Source: Derxia lacustris
GTDB taxonomy: Bacteria > Pseudomonadota > Gammaproteobacteria > Burkholderiales > Burkholderiaceae_E
Assembly (NCBI RefSeq): GCF_002105195.1
Contig: NZ_MUHU01000008.1
Coordinates: 434,001 to 498,000 of the forward strand
DNA length: 64,000 bases
Direction: 5' to 3'
Made by a program: the position numbers and the translations under genes. Below, piece by piece: positions 50,255 to 59,610 of the stretch. Each line of letters opens with the position of its first letter. Within the stretch, counting starts at the first letter, position 1. The notes below the pieces were generated by a model. The model saw nothing but the letters and a program-made list of their open reading frames with translations, searched no databases and was not told where the DNA came from.

Positions 50255-51949
50255 TCAGTGCGGAATCATGCCGGGCAGCCAGTAGGCCTGGATGAGCGTG
50301 ATGATCCCGACGATGGTCGCGAAGAACAGGCTGTGGCGCACGGTGAAGCGGAACAGGTCCGACTCCTTGCCGACCAGGCCGACCGAGGCGCAGGCCACGG
50401 CGATCGATTGCGGCGAAATCATCTTGCCGGTCACGCCGCCGGTGGTGTTGGCCGCCACCAGCAGGGTGTCGGGCACGCCGATCTGGTGCGCGGTGGTGGC
50501 TTGCAGCGAGCAGAACAGCGCATTCGCCGAGGTGTCCGAGCCGGTCAGGAACACGCCGAGCCAGCCGAGGAAGGGCGAGAAGAACGGGAAGGCGGCACCG
50601 GTGCCGGCCAGCACCAGCGCCAGCGTCGACGACAGGCCCGAGTAATTGGCCACGAAGGCGAACGCCAGCACCATGCCGATGGAATAGATCGGGCGCTTCA
50701 GGTCGTTGAGCACTTCGCCGAAGGTCTTGAGGCCTTCCATCGGCTTGAGCTTGAGGATGACCATCGAGATGATCGCGGCGAACAGGATCGCGGTGCCGGT
50801 GGCCGACAGGAAATCGAACTTGTAGATCGCGTCATACGGCTTGTCGCTCGACACGATGGGCACGGTCTTGATGACCAGGTTGTGCAGATGGGGCACTTCG
50901 AACTTGACGATCCAGTGCTCGAACGCACCGCCCTTGTCGAACATGGCCTTGAACGGCTTCAGGCTCCAGATCGTGACCAGCGCGGTCAGGATCACGAACG
51001 GCGACCAGGCCTTGAAGATCTGGCCCGCCGAGTAGCCCGAGGGCTTGCCCTTGCCGCCGCCCACCGAGGTGATGCCGGCACCGGCCACGGCCGAGGCGCC
51101 GACGCCGCCGGCGGTGGCGAAGCGGAAGGTCTCCTTCGGATGCCAGACCTTCAGGAACACGGTCAGGCAGATCAGGCTGACCAGCGCCGAGGTGATGTCC
51201 GGCAGTTCGGGGCCGACATAGCTGGCGGTGAAGAACTGGGTCACGGCGAAGCTGCCACCGGCCACCAGCACGGCGGGCCAGGTGTCCTTCACGCCCTTCA
51301 GGCCGTTCATCATGAACACCAGCCAGAACGGCACGAACAGCGACAGCAGCGGCAGCTGATGGCCGGCCATCTTGCCGATCAGGAAGGGGTCGATGCCCGT
51401 GACCTTGCCGGCCACGAGAATGGGAATGCCCATCGCGCCGAAGGCCACCGGCGCCGTGTTGGCGATCAGGCAGAGCCCGGCCGCGTACAGCGGGTTGAAG
51501 CCCAGGCCCACCAGCAGCGCCGCCGTGATGGCGACCGGCGCGCCGAAGCCCGCCGCGCCTTCCAGGAAGGCACCGAACGAGAAGCCGACCAGCAGCATTT
51601 GCAGGCGCTGGTCGTCGGTGATCGACAGGATCGACGCGCGAATGATGTCGAACTGGCCGGTCTTGACCGTCACCTTGTAGAGGAATACCGAGCACACGAT
51701 GATCCAGGCGATCGGCCAGATGCCGTACATGAAGCCGTAGCCGGCGGCAGCAAAGGCCATGTCGGCCGGCATGCCGTAGGCAAAGATGGCGATGGCGAGC
51801 GACAGCGCCACGGTGATGGTGCCGGCGATGTGGCCCTTCATGCGCAGCACGGCCAGCGCGACGAAGAAGAACACGACGGGGATGACCGCAACGAGGGCTG
51901 ACAGCGTCAGGCTCCCGAGCGGTAAGTAGGTCTGGGTCCAGGTGGGCAT
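50255..51949 (-). CDS. lldP: L-lactate permease
   Basis: A 564-residue inner-membrane proton symporter for L- and D-lactate and glycolate. About 12-14 helices, with family landmarks [80 protein letters not shown] and the closing [20 protein letters not shown]. Length is normal. AGGAG lies nine bases before the ATG. It is the last gene of a minus-strand run lutA-lutC-lutB-dld-lldP and is followed by a strong terminator, so one transcript from the lutA promoter could cover all five; the gap to dld is 66 bases. Confidence 0.96.
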   Translation of the reverse strand: MPTWTQTYLPLGSLTLSALVAVIPVVFFFVALAVLRMKGHIAGTITVALSLAIAIFAYGMPADMAFAAAGYGFMYGIWPIAWIIVCSVFLYKVTVKTGQFDIIRASILSITDDQRLQMLLVGFSFGAFLEGAAGFGAPVAITAALLVGLGFNPLYAAGLCLIANTAPVAFGAMGIPILVAGKVTGIDPFLIGKMAGHQLPLLSLFVPFWLVFMMNGLKGVKDTWPAVLVAGGSFAVTQFFTASYVGPELPDITSALVSLICLTVFLKVWHPKETFRFATAGGVGASAVAGAGITSVGGGKGKPSGYSAGQIFKAWSPFVILTALVTIWSLKPFKAMFDKGGAFEHWIVKFEVPHLHNLVIKTVPIVSSDKPYDAIYKFDFLSATGTAILFAAIISMVILKLKPMEGLKTFGEVLNDLKRPIYSIGMVLAFAFVANYSGLSSTLALVLAGTGAAFPFFSPFLGWLGVFLTGSDTSANALFCSLQATTAHQIGVPDTLLVAANTTGGVTGKMISPQSIAVACASVGLVGKESDLFRFTVRHSLFFATIVGIITLIQAYWLPGMIPH

Positions 51950-52015
51950 GGGTTCGATCTCCTGCGTGCGGCCGTCGAAACGCGGCCGCTGTGCATCAAG
52001 GGTTGGCGGGATGGG

Positions 52016-54877
52016 TCAGTGGGAGGCGGGTTGCGCGCAGTCGTCGAGGAGCGCTTCGAGGCTGCGATACGGAATGCCGGCATGCGACGCGAGGCCGATC
52101 TGGCAGGTGCGGCTGGCCGACATGCCGCTCGCGCATCCGGCCGGCAGGGCAGGCTTGAGGCGACGCAGGCTGTTGGCATTGAGTTCGGGCAGGCTGAAGC
52201 CCTTGTCGCCGGCAAAGCCGCAGCAGGCGATGTCGGGCACGGTGACTTCGGCCGAGCACTTTTTGGCCAGCGCGACCAGCTTGGCGCCGCTGCCGGCGCG
52301 CGCGGTGCTGCACGGGATGTGGACGGCGAGCGTGCCGGGCTTGGGCGTGATGGCGAGGCGCGGCGCGATGCGGTCGGCCATGAAGCTCACCGCGTCATGC
52401 AGTTGCAGCCGGGCGTCGAGCTTGCCGGCGCGTTGCGCCTCGATCAGGCGCAGCGCGCAGGGCGCGTTGTCGAGATAGACCGGGATGCGGCCTTCGTCGC
52501 TGGCGGCAAGCAGGGCGGCGCCGGTGCGCGCGAGTGCGTGATCGGCGGCGGCCGTGGCGCCCTTGCTCTCGAACGGCTGGCCGCAGCACAGGCTCTTGCG
52601 CTCGGCCACATGCAGCGGCGCGAAGCCGGCCTTGGCGAACAGGCTGAAGGTGGAATCGGCAAGGTTGTCGCCGCCCTCGGCGCTCTCGGCAAACGCGCGG
52701 TTGACGCAGCTGCCAAAGAACACCACCGGATCGGGCTTGCGCGCCGCGGCAGTGCCGCCGGCGTTGAATTGCAGCGGCCCGACCGGCGCGTCCGGTCCGG
52801 CGCTGGCGGCGCCCGGCGTGGCCGACGGCGCCACCGGCAGCAGCGGAAACACCCGATGCGCGGCGCGGTTGATGGCGGTCGTCGCATCCTTGCCGATCAG
52901 CCCGCGCGCGAGCTTGAGCGCGCCGAGTCCGGCGCGCGCGCCGCTCACCACCGCGCCCAGATTGGCCTCGACCTTGTCGGCGATGCCGGCGTGCTTGGCC
53001 GGGCCGCGCAGCTTCTTCACCAGATCGCCGGTGTTGATGCCGACCGGGCAGCGCGTGGCGCACATGCCGGTCGCGGCGCAGGTGTCGAGGCCGGCCCACT
53101 GGTAATCGGCTTCGAGCGTGGCGAGCAGGCCGGCATCGCTGCCGTCGCGGCGCAATTGCTGAATGCGGCGCCAGGTCACGATGCGCTGGCGCGGCGTCAG
53201 CGACAGGCCGTTGCTCGGGCAGGCCGGCTCGCAGAAGCCGCATTCGATGCAGCGGTCGACCAGCGCATCCGCCGCCGGCATCTGCTTGAGATGTTCGAGA
53301 TGGATGTTGGCGTTGGCGCTGATGATGACGTCGGGATTGAGCAGGCCGCGCGGATCGAAGATGCGCTTGATCTCGCACATCACGGCGTAGGCCTCGTCGC
53401 CCCATTCGAGCTTGACGAAGGGCGCGACATTGCGGCCCGTGCCGTGCTCGGCCTTGAGCGAGCCGCCGAATTCCACCGCGACCAGCTCGCCGACCGCGTC
53501 CATGAAATCGCTGTAGCGCTTGACCTCGGCCGGGCTCTCGAAGCCGGGCGCGAACACGAAGTGCAGATTGCCTTCGAGCGCATGGCCGAAGATCAGCGCC
53601 TCGTCATAGCGGTAGCGGTCGAACAGCTCGGTCAGGCGCAGCACGCCTTCGGCCAGCTTCTCGACCGGGAAGGCCACGTCCTCGATGACGCAGGTCGTGC
53701 CCACCGGCCGCACCGCGCCCACCGCCGGGAACAGCCCCTTGCGCACCGCCCAGTAGGTTTCGCCGACGACCGGGTCGGTCGAGAAGCCGCTGTTGGCGCG
53801 CGGCGTGAAAGCCGCGACCGTGGCATCGACGGCGGCGCAGCGCGCGGCCAGCAAAGAGGCATCGGCGCCACGGGTTTCGATCAGCAGCGCGGCGGCGTTC
53901 GGCGCCTGCTCGCGGTAGAGGAATTCGGGCAGGCCCTTCTTGCTCTGCACCGCCAGGATCGAGCGGCGGTCGACCAGCTCGACCGCATCGACCGCACCGC
54001 CGTCCTTCAGCGCGGTCACGGCGCGGCAGCAATCCTCGAGCTCGTCGAACAGCACCAGGCAGCTGGCCTTGTGCGGATGGTCGGGCACGGTGTTGTAGGT
54101 GATGCCCGAGATGAAGCCGAGCGTGCCTTCCGAGCCGATCATCAGATGGGCCAGCATCTCGACCGGATCGGCGAAGTCGATCAGCGCGTTGATGCCGTAG
54201 CCGGTGGTGTTCTTGAGCCGGTACTTGCGCCGCACCTTGGCCTCCAGCTCGGCATTGCCGCGGATGAAGGCCGACAGCGATTCGAGCTGGCGCAGCAGTT
54301 CGCCATGCGAGCCACGGAAGGTGGCGACGCTGGCGGCATCGCCGGTATCGAGCAGCGTGCCGTCGGCCAGCATCACGCGCAGCGAGGCCAGCGTGTGATA
54401 GCCGTTCTGCGCCGTGCCGCAGCACATGCCCGAGCTGTTGTTGGCGGCCATGCCGCCGATCTTGGCCGTCGCGATCGACGCCGGATCCGGTCCGATCTTG
54501 CGCACGAAGCGGCGCAGCGCGTCGTTGGCATGCTGGCCGATCACGCCCGGTTGCAAGCGGATGCGCAGGCCGTCGTCGAGCACCTCGATGCCGGTCCAGC
54601 CGTCGCCGATCACCACCAGCACCGAATCGCTCACCGCCTGGCCCGACAGGCTGGTACCCGCCGCGCGGAAGGTCACGGCCACGCCGTGCTCATGCGCGAG
54701 CGCCAGGATCGCGCCGACCTCGGCCTCGTTGGCCGGATAGGCCACGATCTGCGGCACGAGGCGATAGAAGCTCGCGTCGGTGCCGTAGGCGAGGGTGCGC
54801 GTCGGATCGGTGATGAGCCGGGCGCGCGGCATGCGCTGCTCGAGTGCGGCGAGAAAGGCCTGATGCTGTGGCGACAT
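52016..54877 (-). CDS. dld: FAD- and Fe-S-containing D-lactate dehydrogenase (Dld-II type)
   Basis: A 953-residue flavo-iron-sulfur protein that oxidises D-lactate to pyruvate at the membrane. The FAD-binding_4 domain (about 35-260: RAAGTSLSGQAVSD, GGMAANNSSGMCCGT, GSEGTLGFISG) is followed by the FAD-linked oxidase C domain (about 270-520: GHALEGNLHFVFAPGF, EHGTGRNVAPF). Then come two Fe-S clusters (CIECGFCEPACPSNGL and CAATGMCATRCPVG) and CCG-type domains at the C-terminus (SLCCGQPFES, IACCGFAGDKG). This is the layout of Shewanella Dld-II. Glycolate or another 2-hydroxy acid is a less likely substrate. The gene is 106 bases behind lutB in the lactate operon. The ribosome site is weak. Confidence 0.92.
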   Translation of the reverse strand: MSPQHQAFLAALEQRMPRARLITDPTRTLAYGTDASFYRLVPQIVAYPANEAEVGAILALAHEHGVAVTFRAAGTSLSGQAVSDSVLVVIGDGWTGIEVLDDGLRIRLQPGVIGQHANDALRRFVRKIGPDPASIATAKIGGMAANNSSGMCCGTAQNGYHTLASLRVMLADGTLLDTGDAASVATFRGSHGELLRQLESLSAFIRGNAELEAKVRRKYRLKNTTGYGINALIDFADPVEMLAHLMIGSEGTLGFISGITYNTVPDHPHKASCLVLFDELEDCCRAVTALKDGGAVDAVELVDRRSILAVQSKKGLPEFLYREQAPNAAALLIETRGADASLLAARCAAVDATVAAFTPRANSGFSTDPVVGETYWAVRKGLFPAVGAVRPVGTTCVIEDVAFPVEKLAEGVLRLTELFDRYRYDEALIFGHALEGNLHFVFAPGFESPAEVKRYSDFMDAVGELVAVEFGGSLKAEHGTGRNVAPFVKLEWGDEAYAVMCEIKRIFDPRGLLNPDVIISANANIHLEHLKQMPAADALVDRCIECGFCEPACPSNGLSLTPRQRIVTWRRIQQLRRDGSDAGLLATLEADYQWAGLDTCAATGMCATRCPVGINTGDLVKKLRGPAKHAGIADKVEANLGAVVSGARAGLGALKLARGLIGKDATTAINRAAHRVFPLLPVAPSATPGAASAGPDAPVGPLQFNAGGTAAARKPDPVVFFGSCVNRAFAESAEGGDNLADSTFSLFAKAGFAPLHVAERKSLCCGQPFESKGATAAADHALARTGAALLAASDEGRIPVYLDNAPCALRLIEAQRAGKLDARLQLHDAVSFMADRIAPRLAITPKPGTLAVHIPCSTARAGSGAKLVALAKKCSAEVTVPDIACCGFAGDKGFSLPELNANSLRRLKPALPAGCASGMSASRTCQIGLASHAGIPYRSLEALLDDCAQPASH

Positions 54878-54983
54878 GGATCGTGGTCGAGGTTTGTCGT
54901 TCTGTCTTTTGGGCCGAGCAAGGCCCTGCGGCCGAGCCGCATGGGTCTTGCGTGTGGGGGCAGGTCTCTTCGGCTCGGGCCGG

Positions 54984-56528
54984 TCAGTGCTTGCCGGCCG
55001 CGCGTTCGCGCATCAGGTCGTGCAGCGATTTCTTCGCGGGCGTGAGCGGAATGCGGTGGATGGTCCAGCCGAGCTGCTGCTTCGGCGCGAGGGCGCGGAA
55101 GCGCGTCGCGAGCCACGAGTAGGCGCGATAGCGCAGCGCGCCCGCGTGCACGAAGCGCCACATCCGCCACGCGAGGCTGATGGTCGCGTTGTGCGCCGCG
55201 CCCTGGCCGCGCAGCGCATGCGCCACGGTCTGCTCGGGATTGCGCGTGGCTTCCTCGCGCAGGCGCATCAGCATTTCGGGGATGGGAATCTTCACCGGGC
55301 AGACCTCGCCGCAGGCGCCGCACAGGCTGCTCGCGGTCGGCAGGTCTTTCGTGTTCTCAAGCCCCAGCAGGTGCGGCGAGATGATCGAGCCGATCGGGCC
55401 CGGATAGGTCGTGCCGTAGGCATGGCCGCCCACGCGGGCGTAGACCGGGCAGTGGTTCATGCAGGCGCCGCAGCGGATGCATTGCAGCGTCTTGCGCAGC
55501 TGGGCGTCGGCATAGGCCTGACTGCGGCCGTTGTCGAGCAGCACCAGATGCACTTCGCGCGGGCCGTCCATCTCGCCGGGCCGGCGCGGGCTGCTGATCA
55601 TGTTGAAGTAGGTCGTCACCGGCTGGCCGGTGGCCGAACGCGGCAGCAGCGAGTACAGCGGCGGGATGTCGCTGAAGTGCTCGACCACCTTCTCGATGCC
55701 GGTGATCGCGATGTGCATGTCGGGCACGGTGGTGCACATGCGGCCGTTGCCTTCGTTCTCGACGAGGCAGAGCGTGCCGGTCTCGGCCACCGCAAAGTTG
55801 ACGCCCGAGATGCCCACGTCGGCCTGCACGTAGAGGTCGCGGATCGCGTGGCGGCCGATGTGGATCAGCTGATCCACGTCTTCGGTATAGGGCGTGTCGG
55901 GCAGGCGCTCGTGAAAGAGGCGCGCGATCTGCACCTTGGTCTTGTGGATCGCCGGCATGACGATGTGGCTCGGCTTCTCGCCCGCGAGCTGGACGATGTA
56001 TTCGCCCATGTCGCTCTCGATCGCCACGATGCCGTGGTGTTCCAGGTGATGGTTCAGCTCGGTTTCCTCGCTGACCATCGACTTGCCCTTCACCGCCAGC
56101 GTGCCGCCGCGCGCCGCGATCAGGCCCTGGATGATGCCGTTGGCTTCCTCGGGCGTCTCGGCCCAGTGCACCTTCACGCCGTTGGCGGTGAGCTTGGCTT
56201 CGAGCGTTTCGAGCAGCGTCGGCAGCTTGCTCAGGCAGCGCTGGCGTACCTGCTCGCCGAGCGTGCGCAGGGCTTCCAGCTCGGCGGCGTCGGGGAACTG
56301 GGCCGCGCGCTTCGACATGAGGAAGTCCATCGCGCCACGGAAGCTGCGACGCAGGCTGGCGTCGTCGAGCGCGTCGTGGGCGCGCGCCTTGAACTTGCGC
56401 GACGGCATGAAATCGAGCGGCTGGGGCTCGGGCACGCCGGCCGGGCGCGCGGCGTGGTCGGCGCCATGCGTGGGCAGAAAGTGGCCGGCCTTGGCCTTGA
56501 GATCGACGGCTTGCACGGGTGCGTTCAC
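54984..56528 (-). CDS. lutB: L-lactate dehydrogenase complex subunit LutB (Fe-S/LUD)
   Basis: A 514-residue subunit of the LutABC (LldEFG) L-lactate oxidising complex. The LUD domain (about 60-300: KGKSMVSEETELNHHLEHHG, NFAVAETGTLCLVENEGNGR) is followed by two 4Fe-4S motifs (CIRCGACMNHCPVY near 365 and CGACGEVCPVKIPIPEML near 417). The GTG start overlaps the lutC stop as GTGA. N-terminal residues 1-35 are not conserved. LutA, LutB and LutC together replace flavin-type LldD. Here they lie beside Dld-II, giving the cell routes for both lactate isomers. Confidence 0.95.
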   Translation of the reverse strand: MNAPVQAVDLKAKAGHFLPTHGADHAARPAGVPEPQPLDFMPSRKFKARAHDALDDASLRRSFRGAMDFLMSKRAAQFPDAAELEALRTLGEQVRQRCLSKLPTLLETLEAKLTANGVKVHWAETPEEANGIIQGLIAARGGTLAVKGKSMVSEETELNHHLEHHGIVAIESDMGEYIVQLAGEKPSHIVMPAIHKTKVQIARLFHERLPDTPYTEDVDQLIHIGRHAIRDLYVQADVGISGVNFAVAETGTLCLVENEGNGRMCTTVPDMHIAITGIEKVVEHFSDIPPLYSLLPRSATGQPVTTYFNMISSPRRPGEMDGPREVHLVLLDNGRSQAYADAQLRKTLQCIRCGACMNHCPVYARVGGHAYGTTYPGPIGSIISPHLLGLENTKDLPTASSLCGACGEVCPVKIPIPEMLMRLREEATRNPEQTVAHALRGQGAAHNATISLAWRMWRFVHAGALRYRAYSWLATRFRALAPKQQLGWTIHRIPLTPAKKSLHDLMRERAAGKH

Positions 56529-57394
56529 AGGCTGTTCTCCAGCGCGGCGATGTCGAGGTTGTCGGGCACGACCAGCAGCAGCACCAGCTCGCGCGGGCCG
56601 TGGGCGCCGTAGGCCAGCGTCTGCTGGATGTCGCTGGTCTTGGACGGGCCGGAGATCAGCAGCGCATTGGTCGGCATGCCGCTCGCGGCCCAGCCTTCGC
56701 GCGTGACCGCCTCGTGGAAGTTGGCGTAGAGCTTTGCGCCATCGGCCAGCGCGAAATGCACCGGCGGCACCAGGCTTTGGGTGCGCGGCTCGGCGGCGTC
56801 GGGCCAGAGGATGAGGCTGCCGGTCTCGGCAATGCCGGCGCGCGTGGTCGTGAAGCCGGCATCGACGGTGTGGAACAGCTCGGCCTTCCACTGCTCGATG
56901 GGGCGGTCGTAGCCGAGCAGACGGGGCGCGGCGGGCAGGGTACTCACGGCCTCGGCGGCGCGCGCGCCGTGCGGCGTGCTCTGGGCAAGCAAGAGGCTGC
57001 GGATGCCCTTGGCCTGCACCACCTCGGCCAGCTTGGCCGGCCAGCTCGCTTCGCGCACCAGGTAGAGCTCGGTATGCACTGCCCGCATCGCGCGCACGAA
57101 GCGCAGCAGCTTTTCCTCGGCCGACCAGCCGGGCGTGGCGACGGCGTAATAGCCGGCCACGTCGCCGCTGGCGGCGGCGGCCGTCCAGTGCGCGGCGAGG
57201 TGATGCGGATCGCGCGTGATGTGGGCGGCGGCGCTGTGGCCCACGGCCGGGGTCGCGGCGTCGGCGGCGGTCTCGGCCACCGCGGCGCGCAGCTTGCCGA
57301 GGATGCGGTCGCGTGCGGTCACGGCGCTGCCGTGGCCCGGGGCGCCATGCCCGGCGCTGTCGCCGTGGCTGCTGGATGCGGGATGCGCGCTCAT
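56525..57394 (-). CDS. lutC: L-lactate dehydrogenase complex subunit LutC (LUD domain)
   Basis: A 289-residue LUD-domain protein. A variable N-terminus of about 50 residues rich in His, Ser and Gly precedes the conserved part, which includes HTVDAGFTTTRAGIAETGSL, VPPVHFALADGAKLYANFHE, TNALLISGPSKTSDIQQTLA and GAHGPRELVLLLV. The ATG overlaps the lutA stop (ATGA) and its stop overlaps the lutB GTG, so lutA, lutC and lutB are tightly coupled. The gene order A-C-B differs from the Bacillus order A-B-C. Confidence 0.94.
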   Translation of the reverse strand: MSAHPASSSHGDSAGHGAPGHGSAVTARDRILGKLRAAVAETAADAATPAVGHSAAAHITRDPHHLAAHWTAAAASGDVAGYYAVATPGWSAEEKLLRFVRAMRAVHTELYLVREASWPAKLAEVVQAKGIRSLLLAQSTPHGARAAEAVSTLPAAPRLLGYDRPIEQWKAELFHTVDAGFTTTRAGIAETGSLILWPDAAEPRTQSLVPPVHFALADGAKLYANFHEAVTREGWAASGMPTNALLISGPSKTSDIQQTLAYGAHGPRELVLLLVVPDNLDIAALENSL

Positions 57395-58146
57395 TTCTTC
57401 CCTCCGGTGCGTTCCAGCAGAAAGCTCGCGATGTGCCGGCCCTTGAACTTGCGGCCGTCCTTGGCGAACTTGCCGTTGATGTTGAGCAGGCAGCCGCCGT
57501 CGGCGGTGATGAACTCGTCGGCGCCGGTGCCGGCCAGCGCGGCCGTCTTGTCGGCCACCATCGCGCCGGAAATGTCCGGATGCTTGATCGAGAAGGTGCC
57601 GCCGAAGCCGCAGCATTCCGATTCATGGTCGTGCACCACGCGCTGCACATTGGTCAGGCCATCCACCAGCGCCCAGCCGTTGGTGTGCACATTCATCTCG
57701 CGCCGCGCCGAGCAGGAGGTGTGCACCGCCACCTTCACCGGCTTGCCCTGGTCCTGCCACTGCACCTTGAGCACGTTGCGCAGGAAGTCGGTCAGCTCGA
57801 CCACGCGCTCGGCGATGGCCTTGGCGCGCGCCTCGTCGGGCGTGCCCTCGAACAGCGTCGGCCAGTGGTGTTTCATCATCCCGCCGCACGAACCCGAGGG
57901 CACGACGATCGGCCAGGGCTGGTCGAACAGCCCCAGCTGCTGGCGCGCCACCACGCGCGCCTCGTCGGGCAGGCCGCTGGTGTAGGCCGGCTGGCCGCAG
58001 CAGCTCTGGCCTTGCGGGTAGTGAACGCGCAGACCTTCGCGCTCAAGCAGCGTGATCGCATCCAGGCCGGCCTCGGGCAGGAACATGTCCAGCAGGCAGG
58101 TCGAGAACAGATACACGTCGCGCGGTCGCGCGGCAGCTGCGGTCAT
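57391..58146 (-). CDS. lutA: L-lactate dehydrogenase complex subunit LutA (CCG domains)
   Basis: A 251-residue Fe-S protein with two CCG domains. Each carries the CX(n)CCGX motif: QSCCGQPAY near 48-56 and SECCGFGGTF near 179-188, with associated Cys in FSTCLLDMF and HTSCSARREM. It is the first gene of the lactate operon. AGGAAAG precedes the ATG. The promoter on the minus strand (boxes at 58266-58271 and 58242-58247) and an LldR-type operator lie 80-125 bases upstream. Confidence 0.95.
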   Translation of the reverse strand: MTAAAARPRDVYLFSTCLLDMFLPEAGLDAITLLEREGLRVHYPQGQSCCGQPAYTSGLPDEARVVARQQLGLFDQPWPIVVPSGSCGGMMKHHWPTLFEGTPDEARAKAIAERVVELTDFLRNVLKVQWQDQGKPVKVAVHTSCSARREMNVHTNGWALVDGLTNVQRVVHDHESECCGFGGTFSIKHPDISGAMVADKTAALAGTGADEFITADGGCLLNINGKFAKDGRKFKGRHIASFLLERTGGKK

Positions 58147-58226
58147 GAGGCTTTCCTGACGGTGACGGCGGCGGCGAAAACGCGGCGCCGGGCGCCTGCA
58201 AATTCACTGGAATCGCTGTCTGGTTA

Positions 58227-58241
58227 ATTGGTCAAACCAAT
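58227..58241. promoter_or_regulatory. LldR/PdhR-type operator ATTGGTCAAACCAAT at the lutA promoter
   Basis: Perfect six-base inverted repeat with a three-base spacer, containing TGGTNNNACCA. It directly abuts the candidate lutA -10 box on its downstream side, a classic repression position. Confidence 0.8.
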
Positions 58242-58271
58242 ATAAGACTGACAGGCGACGAATTTAGGCAA
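58242..58271 (-). promoter_or_regulatory. Candidate lutA promoter
   Basis: On the minus strand TTGCCT (58271-58266) and TCTTAT (58247-58242) are 18 bases apart, a fair sigma-70 match, in an otherwise AT-rich patch. The transcript would start inside the LldR-type operator. Confidence 0.5.
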
Positions 58272-58334
58272 GCACGCCGGCTCGGTCAACCGCATATTTC
58301 TCGGGGAAAACCCGATTGATTGCCGTGATGTGCA

Positions 58335-58349
58335 ATTGGTCCGACCGGC
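58335..58349. promoter_or_regulatory. Degenerate LldR/PdhR-type operator
   Basis: ATTGGTCCGACCGGC: the left half-site is perfect, while the right half-site keeps only ACC. It lies between the two better sites and could help looping or be a weak site. Confidence 0.45.
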
Positions 58350-58389
58350 TGGACGCAGGCTGATGTGCAGTCCGCATGCCTTGGGCTAT

Positions 58390-58404
58390 CTTGGTATGAC
58401 CAAT
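58390..58404. promoter_or_regulatory. LldR/PdhR-type operator CTTGGTATGACCAAT before the regulator gene
   Basis: One mismatch from the perfect ATTGGTNNNACCAAT. It overlaps a possible -10 box (TATCTT, 58387-58392) of the regulator gene and so implies autoregulation. Confidence 0.75.
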
Positions 58405-58433
58405 CCAGAAATTGCCCCAACGGAGTTCCCCGC

Positions 58434-59198
58434 ATGTCCGAGACCTCCCCGCCGATGCGGCGGCTCAACGTCACCAAGCTGTCGGACCAGATCGTGGTCC
58501 AGCTCGAAACCATGATCGTCGAGGGTTCGTTCAAGCCCGGCGACCGGCTGCCGCCCGAGCGCACGCTGGCCGAGCAGCTGGGCGTGTCGCGGCCGTCGCT
58601 GCGCGAAGCCATCCAGAAGCTGGCGGCGCGCGGCCTGCTGGCCAGCCGCCAGGGCGGCGGCACCTATGTGACCGACCAGCTCGACAGCGGCTTTGCCGAC
58701 CCGTGGCAGGAAATGATCGGCAAGCATCCCGAGCTGCACCGCGACGTGCTGGAGTTCCGCCGCATGCTCGAAGGCACGGTGGCCGAGCTGGCCGCCGCGC
58801 GCGCCACCGACGCCGACCGCGAGCGCATCGGCCGCATCTTTGGCCAGATCGAGGCGTCGTACAGCAACGTGGCGGTCACGTCGAAGTTCGACGTGCAGTT
58901 CCATCAGGCCATCGCCGACGCGGCGCACAACGCGCTCTTCACCCACCTGAGTTCGAGCCTGCTGAGCATGTTGCAGACGCATATCCACGACAACGTGGCG
59001 AACCTGTTTCAGGTCGGGCCGGTGGCCGAGCAGCTGCTCGACCAGCACCGCGCGATCTGGATCGCGGTGCGCGATCGCGATGCCAAGGCGGCGCGCAAGG
59101 CGGCCGAGGCGCATATCGATTTTGTGGATGTGACGCTGAGCAGTTTGCGCGAGGAGGAGGTGCGCAAGCAGCGGGCGTTGCGGCGGACGGGGGGCTAG
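58434..59198 (+). CDS. lldR: FadR-family (GntR) transcriptional regulator of lactate genes, LldR-like
   Basis: A 254-residue regulator. The winged helix (about 14-80: FKPGDRLPPERTLAEQLGVS, RPSLREAIQKLAARGLLASR) precedes an FCD ligand domain (about 95-235). The FCD domain has the conserved Asp/His metal-type residues in SKFDVQFHQAIADAAHN and in DQHRAIW and EAHIDFV. GGAG lies eight bases before the ATG. It is divergent from lutA, with three inverted repeats of the kind this subfamily binds in the gap. LldR proteins release DNA on lactate binding; PdhR relatives respond to pyruvate, so the inducer could be either. Its stop codon overlaps the end of a decayed gene on the other strand. Confidence 0.92.
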   Translation: MSETSPPMRRLNVTKLSDQIVVQLETMIVEGSFKPGDRLPPERTLAEQLGVSRPSLREAIQKLAARGLLASRQGGGTYVTDQLDSGFADPWQEMIGKHPELHRDVLEFRRMLEGTVAELAAARATDADRERIGRIFGQIEASYSNVAVTSKFDVQFHQAIADAAHNALFTHLSSSLLSMLQTHIHDNVANLFQVGPVAEQLLDQHRAIWIAVRDRDAKAARKAAEAHIDFVDVTLSSLREEEVRKQRALRRTGG

Positions 59199-59595
59199 GG
59201 CTGAAGACCGCAGTCTTGCGGGGCGAGTTGGTCGAACTTGCTGCCCAGCGCAAGCAGCGTTGTTTCCGAGAAATCGTGATTGCCAATGCCGGTGAGGCTG
59301 AAGGGTTTGCCGCTCAGTTTTCCGCCCTCGGCCAAGGGCGACTAATAGCGGTCGTGCATATTGCGTAGCCGACCCCGGACGAAACCGGTTTGCTTGATTT
59401 CGAGTGAATTGCTCGCAATGTTGTCGCGCGCGTAGTCGTCGATGAATTCAGTGCTGCGGAAACTCCGAATATTTTTGTCTCTGTTCTTGAAAAGCGAACC
59501 GCTGAAACCTGTATGGATCGTGTACTGGGCTATGACGGTCCGGTGGCTCAGGAATTGGACGGCTCGGATGTCAGTAAATTTGCTGGCTTGGTCAT
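59195..59595 (-). pseudogene. Decayed lipase-like (alpha/beta-hydrolase) effector gene fragment
   Basis: A minus-strand frame of about 110 codons reads FLSHRTVIAQYTIHTGFSG, SLFKNRDKNIRSFRSTEFID, DYARDNIASNSLEIKQTGF, then MHDRY, a TAG stop (59344-59342) and GKPFSLTGIGNHDFSE. The SFRSTEFIDD-x-ARDN block is what I know from lipase-type effector proteins. The nucleophile elbow expected next (TGYSLGGH) is replaced, and the gene ends at 59195, overlapping the lldR stop. The 5' end also needs a frameshift: the ATG at 59595 (MTKPANLLTSE) is out of frame with the rest. It lies directly behind the lipoprotein pseudogene in the same direction. Family assignment is by eye. Confidence 0.5.
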
Positions 59596-59610
59596 TTCAA
59601 ACTCTGGTGT

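Noticed and set aside
52019..55045. 1008-codon plus-strand frame opposite dld
   Set aside because: Shadow of the Dld-II frame; no recognisable motif or ribosome site.
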